A DNA stretch of 64,000 nt, taken from positions 1-64,000 of the forward strand of contig JAFUQU010000024.1 of assembly GCA_017472255.1 (NCBI GenBank). Reading direction: 5' to 3'. How positions within the stretch are numbered: the first letter of the stretch is position 1; the number at the start of each line of letters is the position of its first letter. The DNA is from Clostridia bacterium. GTDB taxonomy: Bacteria; Bacillota; Clostridia; Oscillospirales; CAG-272. Below the pieces are notes generated by a model. The model did no database searches. It was not told the DNA's origin and was given only the letters and a program-made list of their open reading frames with translations. Positions 27,165 through 34,707 of the stretch are shown here, one piece after another. The translations under genes were made by a program, and so were the position numbers.

Positions 27165-27181
27165 AATGTGCGTCTCCTATC

Positions 27182-27208
27182 AATGTGATATCATAATGAT
27201 ATCACATT
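27182..27208. promoter_or_regulatory. Perfect 27-bp palindromic operator over the exporter promoter
   Basis: The 13-base arm AATGTGATATCAT (27182-27194) is followed by one A and then its exact reverse complement (27196-27208). On the minus strand the -10 box TATCAT (27196-27201) lies inside it. Such symmetry and position are those of a repressor site; GntR/YtrA-type and TetR-type regulators control ABC exporters in this way in Firmicutes (family knowledge). Which regulator binds is unknown. Confidence 0.8.
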
Positions 27209-27224
27209 TCTGCGGACTTGTCAA
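27196..27224 (-). promoter_or_regulatory. SigA promoter of the ABC exporter operon
   Basis: Minus strand: TTGACA (27219-27224), 17 bases, TATCAT (27196-27201), the latter inside the palindrome. The ribosome site GGAGACG follows before the ATG at 27164. Confidence 0.85.
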
Positions 27225-27255
27225 GGGGGATTACGGTATAAATTTCATGCACTAG

Positions 27256-27284
27256 TTGACAAACGCCGCCGAATCATGTATAAT
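27256..27284 (+). promoter_or_regulatory. Consensus SigA promoter of the 27317 gene
   Basis: TTGACA (27256-27261), 17 bases, TATAAT (27279-27284); transcript would have a leader of about 25 bases. Confidence 0.92.
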
Positions 27285-27316
27285 AAAGTCAATTCAGACA
27301 TTTTGGAGGTTTTCAC

Positions 27317-28306
27317 ATGAACGATATCAAAGCAACGCTCAAGCGCGCGTCGGAGCTGGAAAGCACCATCTACACCTGCGACCGTACCATGGCGGAGGTC
27401 GGACGACAGTTGTCACCGGTAGGCGCAGACGCATGGCAGGTGGAGCAGTACAAAGACGGCGACATCATCCCCTACACCAACGGCGAATTCGCCCCCGCTC
27501 CCGGACCATGGGAAAAATTCTTTGAGCCGGGTTCGCGGGACAACGGCTACAGTGCGCCGATCATGCCGCCTGTCCCGAAACGCAATCATCTGGGGAGAAT
27601 TATCCTCGGACTGATTATCGGCGCCGTTCCCGCGTTTATCATTACCTGGATTGCCTTCGCCATCCATTCCTACTACGTTTACTGCAACGACGAGGCGAAG
27701 CTGCGCTTCTACCTGAAATGGATGCTGATCATAGGTCTGCCCATCGCGTTGTTTGTCTACCTGCTTTCCGCGCCAGAGACGAAGAGTAATCTGGAGATGG
27801 GCTTCAATGTCCATCGCAAAACCTACCTTGCCAAGCTGACGGAGCGCAACGAAAAGCTGGTCGTCGAGCACCGTCTCATCGCCTATTACAACCAGACCAG
27901 CGATATCATCAACCCCATCCGCGAACGGGCCGCCGCTGAGCTGAAGGCGCTGTACGCCGAGGGGACGATCTTTGAAAAATATCGGAATTTCGTCGCCGTG
28001 ACGCAGCTGCTGGAGTATCTGGAGAGCGGCCGCTGCACCGAGCTGACCGGCCCCGATGGCGCGTACAACCTGTTCGAGAGCGAATCCCGCGCCAACGTCA
28101 TCATCGCCAAGCTGGATAAGATCGTCGGTCTGCTCAAGGAAATCCGCGACACCCAGTTCATGATTTACCGCTCGCTGGAGTCATTGAACAGCCTGCTGGG
28201 CGCTGTCAGCTGCGAGATCGAGCAAGTGCGCATTTCCGTGGATGCCAACACCGCCGCCATCAACAGATGGGGCGAAGAGACCTGCCGTCGGCTGGGATGG
28301 AATTAA
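27317..28306 (+). CDS. Two-helix membrane protein with C-terminal coiled coil, unknown family
   Basis: A 329-residue protein. Residues 1-90 are soluble and begin with a heptad-like segment (ASELESTIYTCDRTMAEVGRQL). Two membrane helices follow (IILGLIIGAVPAFIITWIAFAI and LKWMLIIGLPIALFVYLL). The long C-terminal part has KYRNFVAVTQLLEYLESGRC and GPDGAYNLFESESRANVI, then helical repeats. This C-terminal pattern occurs in uncharacterised clostridial proteins, but I do not know a function. Ribosome site GGAGG precedes the ATG. It stands alone between a promoter and a terminator. Confidence 0.72.
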   Translation: MNDIKATLKRASELESTIYTCDRTMAEVGRQLSPVGADAWQVEQYKDGDIIPYTNGEFAPAPGPWEKFFEPGSRDNGYSAPIMPPVPKRNHLGRIILGLIIGAVPAFIITWIAFAIHSYYVYCNDEAKLRFYLKWMLIIGLPIALFVYLLSAPETKSNLEMGFNVHRKTYLAKLTERNEKLVVEHRLIAYYNQTSDIINPIRERAAAELKALYAEGTIFEKYRNFVAVTQLLEYLESGRCTELTGPDGAYNLFESESRANVIIAKLDKIVGLLKEIRDTQFMIYRSLESLNSLLGAVSCEIEQVRISVDANTAAINRWGEETCRRLGWN

Positions 28307-28321
28307 ACGCAATATTATCCG

Positions 28322-28350
28322 GGAGCATCCACGTCGGATGCTCCTTTTTT
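28322..28350 (+). terminator. Rho-independent terminator
   Basis: Perfect 9-bp stem GGAGCATCC / GGATGCTCC (28322-28330, 28336-28344) followed by six T. Confidence 0.94.
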
Positions 28351-28414
28351 CCGCCAATTCATGCTCCGATGTGAAAATTCCGTAAAATTTACGGTAAAAA
28401 AAACAAAATAAATA

Positions 28415-28443
28415 TAGACAAATGCGCGGATATCATGTATAAT
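28415..28443 (+). promoter_or_regulatory. Promoter of the beta-helix lipoprotein cluster
   Basis: TAGACA (28415-28420), 17 bases, TATAAT (28438-28443), 35 bases before the first beta-helix gene. An AT-rich stretch with A-runs lies just upstream and may act as an UP element. Confidence 0.8.
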
Positions 28444-28478
28444 AATTATATCCAAATTATCGAAAGGCAGGTTTCCCC

Positions 28479-30776
28479 ATGAAAAAACGCAAACTCCTTC
28501 TCTTCCCTCTTGCATTGTCCCTTGCGCTGACGATCGGCTGTTCCTCCGGCGAGGGCGGCGGCGAGGAAATCAAAGTCCCCACCACACCGCTGGAGAGCTG
28601 GCAGTCCTTTACCCTTGTCCGCCCGGATTCGGCGGGAGACGCCACCGTTCAGGCGGCGGTCGATCTGAAAAAATCCATCGCCCAGATCACCGGCAGTGAA
28701 CTGACCCTCACCACCGACTGGGTTAAGCGGGGCGAGGAGCCTCCCGCAGGCACCGCCGAAATCCTCGTCGGCGCCACCAACCGTCCGGAATCGGATATTG
28801 ATCTTGCTTACCTCGACTACACCGTCGCTTACACCGGCGGGCGTGTGGTCATCAACGGCGGCAGCGGCAGCGCGGTGGCGTCGGCAGCGGCGTGGTTCGC
28901 CGAAAACTGCCTGTCCGAGGGTCAGATCAGCGTCCCCGCCGAGCCTTATACTTACATCGCCGATTATCCGCTTCGCGAAGCCACGCTGGCGGGAACGCCC
29001 CTCTCCGAATATGTGGTGGTCTACGACATCACCGATTCGTCTCAAGTGACCATGGCCGGGGAAATGGCGCTCTGGCTGGCTGAGCGCACCGGCACCTACA
29101 ACGAGCCGTCCAGCAAGGACGCCGACCACGCCATCCGCTTCAACAGCAGCGAGGAAAATTCCATGATGGATGTGAGCGTCACCCTGTCTGACGGCGACAT
29201 TCTGCTGAACGTCAGCCCCTCCGGCGCGCCGATTTCCAGCGCAATTTCCCTGTTCTACGAGCGGGTGGAAGCGGTAGGCGGAAGCTCGGTTGATACACTG
29301 GGCGAGCCGGTTTCCGCGGCGGGCGAGAATTATCTGATGGCCACCGCCGAGGACATCGCCGCATGGCGCAAGCTGACTGACGAGCGGATTGCGGCGATCA
29401 AATCCACCCCCAATATGGAAATTCCCGCCAAGGCTACGGTCTACTACGTCTCCCCCAACGGCAGCGACACGAACAACGGCAAATCCCCCGAAACCCCATG
29501 GAAAACCCTCGATAAGGTGAACACCATACCGACGTCCACCAATGCGAATATCTACGTCTGCTTCGAGCGGGGCGGCGTATGGCGCGGTCAGATTCAGGCA
29601 AAAGCGGGCGTAACCTACACCGCCTACGGCGAGGGCGACAAGCCGGTGCTGCTCGGTTCTCCCGAAAACGGCGCGGACGCTTCCAAATGGTCGAAAACCG
29701 ACGCGGAGGGCATCTGGAAATACGCGACGAAATTTGATCTGGACGTGGGCGTGGTCGTCTTCAACGAGGGCGAGGCGCACGGCATCAAGGCGATTCTGCG
29801 CACCGTGGACGGCGTGCAGACCAACTCCACCCGCAAGGTTCCCTTCAATGATTACCACGATCTGGAGATCGATCTGGAATTCTACGTGCAGGACGGCTAT
29901 GTGTACCTCGTCAGCGAGGAAAATCCCGGCGAGCGCTTTGATTCCATCGAATTCTCCCTGCGTCAGAACGGCTTCGCCGTTAAAGGCAACGGCGTGACCG
30001 TTGACAACTTCGTCATCAAATATGTGGCGTCCCACGGCGTGGGCGCGGGCACGGTGAAAAACCTGACTGTCCAGAACTGCGAGTTCTACTGGATTGGCGG
30101 CGGCATTCAGTACATCCGGGACGGCAACACCGTCCGTTACGGCAACGGCGTGGAAATCTACGGCGGCTGCGACAATTACAACGTGCTGGACTGCTACTTC
30201 TATCAAATCTACGACGCGGCGATCACCCATCAGTATTCCCTCACCGACGAGCAGATCGAAAAGGGTGCGGACGGTCCGCTTTATGACATGAAGAACGTCA
30301 CCTACCGCGGCAACGTCACCGAATACTGCAACTATTCCATCGAATATTTCCTCGGAAAGGTGCCTGAAGAAAATCCCAGCCGCATGGAGAATGTCCTGAT
30401 TGAGGACAACTATATGTGGTACGCGGGCATGGGTCTGTGCGAACAGCGTCCCGACGGCGGCTCCGGCGCGCACATTAAGGGCTGGCATCACACCAACCGT
30501 GCCACGGGCTTCGTCATTAAGGACAACCTGATGATCGATTCCGAGGCACATCTGCTGCACATCTTCTCCAACCGTCTGAATCCCGACGGCAGCGACAGTA
30601 TGCCGTCCATGGAAAACAACATCTACGCCGGACGTCTGGGCGGAAGCCTGGGCTACTTTGGTCAGTCCCAGTCCGAGCAAGTGCTTTACAATCTGTCCGC
30701 AGAGGAATATCTGGACGGCAAGTCCTCCGGCGAGAAGTTCTACTTCATCGATATCGAAAAAACGCCTACGGAATAA
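28479..30776 (+). CDS. Large lipoprotein with right-handed beta-helix domain (paralog 1)
   Basis: A 765-residue secreted lipoprotein with lipobox LTIGC (Cys21). Residues about 40-290 form an alpha/beta domain with TTDWVKRGEEPPAGTAEILVGATN, resembling the N-terminal domain found in front of GH67/GH20-like hydrolases. A linker with AEDIAAWRKLTDERIAAI...TPNMEIP leads to a catalytic-looking right-handed parallel beta helix from about residue 318 (YYVSPNGSDTNNGKSPETPWKTL, then many short turns such as NGVTVDNFVIKYV and NGVEIYGGCDNYNVLDCYFY). Such beta helices are polysaccharide lyases, hydrolases or binding proteins. It is the first of five tandem paralogs; substrate unknown. Confidence 0.86.
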   Translation: MKKRKLLLFPLALSLALTIGCSSGEGGGEEIKVPTTPLESWQSFTLVRPDSAGDATVQAAVDLKKSIAQITGSELTLTTDWVKRGEEPPAGTAEILVGATNRPESDIDLAYLDYTVAYTGGRVVINGGSGSAVASAAAWFAENCLSEGQISVPAEPYTYIADYPLREATLAGTPLSEYVVVYDITDSSQVTMAGEMALWLAERTGTYNEPSSKDADHAIRFNSSEENSMMDVSVTLSDGDILLNVSPSGAPISSAISLFYERVEAVGGSSVDTLGEPVSAAGENYLMATAEDIAAWRKLTDERIAAIKSTPNMEIPAKATVYYVSPNGSDTNNGKSPETPWKTLDKVNTIPTSTNANIYVCFERGGVWRGQIQAKAGVTYTAYGEGDKPVLLGSPENGADASKWSKTDAEGIWKYATKFDLDVGVVVFNEGEAHGIKAILRTVDGVQTNSTRKVPFNDYHDLEIDLEFYVQDGYVYLVSEENPGERFDSIEFSLRQNGFAVKGNGVTVDNFVIKYVASHGVGAGTVKNLTVQNCEFYWIGGGIQYIRDGNTVRYGNGVEIYGGCDNYNVLDCYFYQIYDAAITHQYSLTDEQIEKGADGPLYDMKNVTYRGNVTEYCNYSIEYFLGKVPEENPSRMENVLIEDNYMWYAGMGLCEQRPDGGSGAHIKGWHHTNRATGFVIKDNLMIDSEAHLLHIFSNRLNPDGSDSMPSMENNIYAGRLGGSLGYFGQSQSEQVLYNLSAEEYLDGKSSGEKFYFIDIEKTPTE

Positions 30777-30794
30777 CGAAAGGAAAGCATACAG

Positions 30795-32222
30795 ATGAAA
30801 AACTTAACTGCCCCCACCGCCGATCAGCTGGCGGCATGGAATAAGCAGGCGAACGTCCTGCGCGAGACCATTCTGAACACACCGAACATGGAAATCCCCG
30901 AGAGCGCGGCAGTTTACTACGTCTCCCCGGACGGCGATGACGCAAGCGGCGGCAAGTCCCCCGAAACCGCATGGAAAACCATCCAAAAGGTGAATGACGC
31001 ACCGCTGAATGAAGGCGATTACGTCTGCTTCGAGCGGGGCGGACTCTGGCGGGGCAAGTTCACCGCCAAGCCGGGCGTGACCTACACCGCTTACGGCGAG
31101 GGTGCCAAGCCCCGCATCTACGGCTCTCCCTTCAACGGCGCAAAGGTCGGATGGGAGAAGGTCGCCGAGAACATCTGGCGGTGCAGCGAAAAGTTCGCCA
31201 ACGACGTGGGCGGCATCTCCTTCAACGAGGGCGAGGCTTATGGTCTCAAGATTCTGGTCAACTACGCGGACGACGGCACCATGTCCGAACAGGTCGCGCA
31301 AACGGTCTTTGAGGGTTACACCTCGCTGGACGAGGAACTGGAATTCTGGCACGACATGGGCGGTCCCGTGGCGTCTCCGGAGGAACCCTCCTATCTCTAC
31401 CTTTACTGCTCCAAGGGCAATCCCGCCGAAGTGTACGACGACATCGAATTCTTCATCCGCGGGAACATCATCTCCGCCAAGTCCGGCGTCACGATCGACA
31501 ATCTGTGCATCAAGTACGGCGGCTCCCACGGCATCGGCGCGGGCACGGTGACAAGCCTGACCGTCACCAACTGCGAGGTGGGTGAAATCGGCGGCGCGAT
31601 TCAGTTTGTCAGGAACGGAAAAATCACCCGCTTCGGCAACGGCGTCGAAATCTACGGCGGCTGTGAGAATTACCTCATCGATCACTGCTACGTCTACCAG
31701 TGCTATGACGCAGGCGTCACCCATCAGTATTCCAGCGGCGGAACCAACGACATCATTGAAAAGAATGTGACCTACAGGAGTAACCTGATTGAGGACTGCA
31801 TCTACAACATCGAATACTTCCTCGGAAAGCCGGATTCGTCGGACACCACCCGCTATATGGAAAACATCCTCATGACCGACAACATCCTTCTGCGTGCGGG
31901 CTATGGCTGGGGCGCGCAGCGTCCTGACAAGACCCCCGACGCCCACATCAAAAGCTGGGATCACATGAATACGCTGAAGGGTGATTTCATCATCGAGAAT
32001 AACCTGATGATGTACTCCAACCACATGATGCTCCACCTCGGCGTATATGACGAGAAAGACCTTCCCATCGTCCGGAATAATACCTTCGTCCAGACCATGG
32101 GCGGTCAGTTCGGACGCTGCGCAAAGGTTCCCACGTCCATGCTGATGTACACCCACGAAATCGCCAATCTCCCCGCCTTCGCTTCTAACGATTTCTATGT
32201 GACGCCGGATAAGCCGGAATGA
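30795..32222 (+). CDS. Beta-helix protein without signal or N-terminal domain (truncated paralog 2)
   Basis: A 475-residue protein that begins exactly at the linker region of its paralogs (PTADQLAAWNKQANVLRE...NTPNMEIPE) and contains only the beta-helix domain. It has no signal peptide, so it should stay in the cytoplasm unless exported by other means. It is closest to the 36999 gene, sharing FNGAK/FNGAE, VAENIW and NDVGGI.FNEGEAYG. The ribosome site GAAAGGAAA lies 8-9 bases before the ATG, and the frame is intact with good codon use. It may be a functional intracellular enzyme or a recently shortened copy. Confidence 0.8.
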   Translation: MKNLTAPTADQLAAWNKQANVLRETILNTPNMEIPESAAVYYVSPDGDDASGGKSPETAWKTIQKVNDAPLNEGDYVCFERGGLWRGKFTAKPGVTYTAYGEGAKPRIYGSPFNGAKVGWEKVAENIWRCSEKFANDVGGISFNEGEAYGLKILVNYADDGTMSEQVAQTVFEGYTSLDEELEFWHDMGGPVASPEEPSYLYLYCSKGNPAEVYDDIEFFIRGNIISAKSGVTIDNLCIKYGGSHGIGAGTVTSLTVTNCEVGEIGGAIQFVRNGKITRFGNGVEIYGGCENYLIDHCYVYQCYDAGVTHQYSSGGTNDIIEKNVTYRSNLIEDCIYNIEYFLGKPDSSDTTRYMENILMTDNILLRAGYGWGAQRPDKTPDAHIKSWDHMNTLKGDFIIENNLMMYSNHMMLHLGVYDEKDLPIVRNNTFVQTMGGQFGRCAKVPTSMLMYTHEIANLPAFASNDFYVTPDKPE

Positions 32223-32235
32223 GAAAGGATATTCC

Positions 32236-34560
32236 ATGAAACATCCAGTTTTGAAGCTCTTGTTCGTCTGCCTGCTTTCGCTGCTGCTCCTTGCGGGCTG
32301 CGGCGAAGGCGAGAGCGAGGTTAAAGTTGAAACCGTACCGTTGGAGGGCTGGCAGTCCTTCACCATCATCCGTCCCGACACGGCGGACGGCACGACTACC
32401 GACGCGGCGGTGGTTCTGCGCAAAGCCATCGAGGAAGCCACCGGCGTTACGATGGAGCTTGGCACTGACTGGGTCAAGCGGGGGCAGGAGCCTCCCGCCG
32501 GTACCGCCGAAATCCTTGTAGGCGCCACCAACCGCGCCGAGTCGGACACGGGGCTGGCGTACAATGACTTCACCGTCTCTTACACCGGCGGGCGTGTGGT
32601 CATCAATGGCGGCGGTTCGGGCGAATCCATCACCCAGGCGATAGAATGGTTCACCGCCAACTGCATTACGGACGGTCAGCTGGTCGTTCCGGCAGAACCT
32701 TATGTCTACACCACCGAATATCCGCTGTCGGATGCTTCTATCGCCGGAACGCCCCTGTCCGACTATGTGGTGCGCTACAATCCCACGGAAGCCTCTCAGG
32801 AGAGGCTGGCGTCCGATCTGGCGATATGGCTTGCCAACCGCACCGGCGTCTATAACAAGCCGGTCACTGGCGACACCGACGGTCACATGATCAAGCTGTC
32901 CTCCAGCGATGAGATTTCCTTCCTCAACATCGGAACCCGTGTGGAGGGCGGAAACATCCTGCTGATGGTTAATCCGGGGGGCGCATCGATTTCGCAGGCG
33001 ATCGATCTGTTCTGCGAGCGGGTGGAAGCCGCCGGCAACACCGCCGTCACTACGCTGGGCGACGACGTGAGCGTGGCGGGCGACAACTATCAGCTTTGCA
33101 CCGCCGAACAGCTTGCCGAGTGGCGGAAGCTCACCGACGAGCGGATTGAAAACATCCTCTCCACCCCCAACATGGAAATTCCCGCCAACAAAGTGGTCTA
33201 CTACGTCTCCCCGAACGGCAGCGACGCCAACGACGGCAAATCCCCCGAAACCGCATGGAAGACTTTGGATAAGGTGAACAGCGCGGCGCTGGCTGTCGGC
33301 AACTATGTCTGCTTCGAGCGGGGCGGAATCTGGCGTGGTCAGATTCAAGCGAAGGCGGGCGTGACCTACACCGCCTACGGTGAGGGCGACAAGCCCACGC
33401 TCTACGGTTCCCCCGAGGACGGCACGGGCGAGGATAAGTGGCTCAAAACCGACACCGAGGGCATCTGGAAGTTCTACAAAACCTTCGACATCGACATGGG
33501 TGTCATCGTCTTCAACCACGGCGAGGCGCACGGTATCAAGGTCGTTCTGCGCAAGGGCAGCGACGGCGTTCAGTACAACGACACCCGCAAGGTTGTTTTC
33601 AACGATTACCGCGATCTTGCCATCGATCTGGAATACTATCAGGACAACGGCGGCGCCATCTACATAAGGAGCGACGAGAATCCCGGCGTCCGCTATGAAT
33701 CCATCGAATTCGCGCCCCGTCAGAACGGCTTCGCCGTCAAGGGCAACGGTGTGACCATTGACAACTTCTGCATCAAATATGTGGGCGCTCACGGCGTAGG
33801 CGCGGGCAGCGTGAAGGATCTGATCGTGCAGAACTGCGAAATTGGATGGATCGGCGGCGGCATTCAGCATATGAACAACAACGCCGACGGCACGTTCTCA
33901 ACAACCCGCTTCGGCAACGGCGTGGAAATCTACGGCGGCTGCGACAATTATCAGGTGCTGGACTGTTACTTCTATCAGATTTACGACGCGGCCATCACCC
34001 ATCAGTACAAGTTGACCGATGGCACCACCACGAAGAATTATGACATGAAAAACGTGGTCTACCGTGGCAACGTCACCGAATACTGCAACTATTCCATCGA
34101 ATACTTCCTCGATCTGAACGGCGACGAGAATCCCAGCCGCATGGAGAATATTCTGATGGAGGACAACTATCTTTGGTACGCGGGTCTGGGATTCTGCGAG
34201 CAGCGTCCCAACCTGAACGCGGGCGCGCACATCAAGGGCTGGCATCACCGCAACCGCGCGACGAATTTCGTCATCAAGGACAATCTGATGATCGATTCCC
34301 GGGATTACTACGTGCATATCTGGTCGAGCCAGCTAAACCCCGACGGCAGCGAAAGTATGCCTGAATTCACGGGCAATGTGATCGCCGGACGGATTGGCAG
34401 CAATCTGGGCTACTTCGGTCAGAATCAGGGCGAAATGGTTCCCTTCGACTTACAGGCGGAAAGCTACATGGACGGCTACGGCAAGGACAACAGCTTCTAC
34501 TTCATCGAAGAAGAGAACTGGCAGCCCGTACAGAGCCAGGTCAGCATGACAGAAGAATAA
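32236..34560 (+). CDS. Large lipoprotein with right-handed beta-helix domain (paralog 3)
   Basis: A 774-residue lipoprotein (lipobox LAGC) with the same order as paralog 1: N-terminal domain with TDWVKRGQEPPAGTAEILVGATN, linker EQLAEWRKLTDERIENI, then beta helix beginning YYVSPNGSDANDGKSPETAWKT. It is very similar to paralog 1 (for example identical FGNGVEIYGGCDNY and VLDCYFYQIYDAAITHQY), pointing to a fairly recent duplication. It starts 13 bases after the truncated paralog, with AAAGGATA as ribosome site. A terminator follows it. Confidence 0.86.
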   Translation: MKHPVLKLLFVCLLSLLLLAGCGEGESEVKVETVPLEGWQSFTIIRPDTADGTTTDAAVVLRKAIEEATGVTMELGTDWVKRGQEPPAGTAEILVGATNRAESDTGLAYNDFTVSYTGGRVVINGGGSGESITQAIEWFTANCITDGQLVVPAEPYVYTTEYPLSDASIAGTPLSDYVVRYNPTEASQERLASDLAIWLANRTGVYNKPVTGDTDGHMIKLSSSDEISFLNIGTRVEGGNILLMVNPGGASISQAIDLFCERVEAAGNTAVTTLGDDVSVAGDNYQLCTAEQLAEWRKLTDERIENILSTPNMEIPANKVVYYVSPNGSDANDGKSPETAWKTLDKVNSAALAVGNYVCFERGGIWRGQIQAKAGVTYTAYGEGDKPTLYGSPEDGTGEDKWLKTDTEGIWKFYKTFDIDMGVIVFNHGEAHGIKVVLRKGSDGVQYNDTRKVVFNDYRDLAIDLEYYQDNGGAIYIRSDENPGVRYESIEFAPRQNGFAVKGNGVTIDNFCIKYVGAHGVGAGSVKDLIVQNCEIGWIGGGIQHMNNNADGTFSTTRFGNGVEIYGGCDNYQVLDCYFYQIYDAAITHQYKLTDGTTTKNYDMKNVVYRGNVTEYCNYSIEYFLDLNGDENPSRMENILMEDNYLWYAGLGFCEQRPNLNAGAHIKGWHHRNRATNFVIKDNLMIDSRDYYVHIWSSQLNPDGSESMPEFTGNVIAGRIGSNLGYFGQNQGEMVPFDLQAESYMDGYGKDNSFYFIEEENWQPVQSQVSMTEE

Positions 34561-34562
34561 GC

Positions 34563-34602
34563 AATCAGCCGCACGCGGATATTGCGTGCGGCTGATTTTG
34601 TA
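34563..34602 (+). terminator. Rho-independent terminator inside the beta-helix cluster
   Basis: Perfect 14-bp stem AATCAGCCGCACGC / GCGTGCGGCTGATT (34563-34576, 34584-34597) and a following TTGTATT. It separates the first three paralogs from the last two. Confidence 0.9.
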
Positions 34603-34635
34603 TTGAAAAGTGCAATTTTTATATTGAATTATCTA

Positions 34636-34664
34636 TTTACAAACGGATTTTTGTATGGTATAAT
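34636..34664 (+). promoter_or_regulatory. SigA-type promoter of the second beta-helix operon
   Basis: TTTACA (34636-34641), 17 bases, TATAAT (34659-34664), 43 bases before the gene at 34708. Confidence 0.87.
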
Positions 34665-34707
34665 GGTAGCAAGTTAACCCCCCATTTTACATAAGGAGAG
34701 ATAATCT

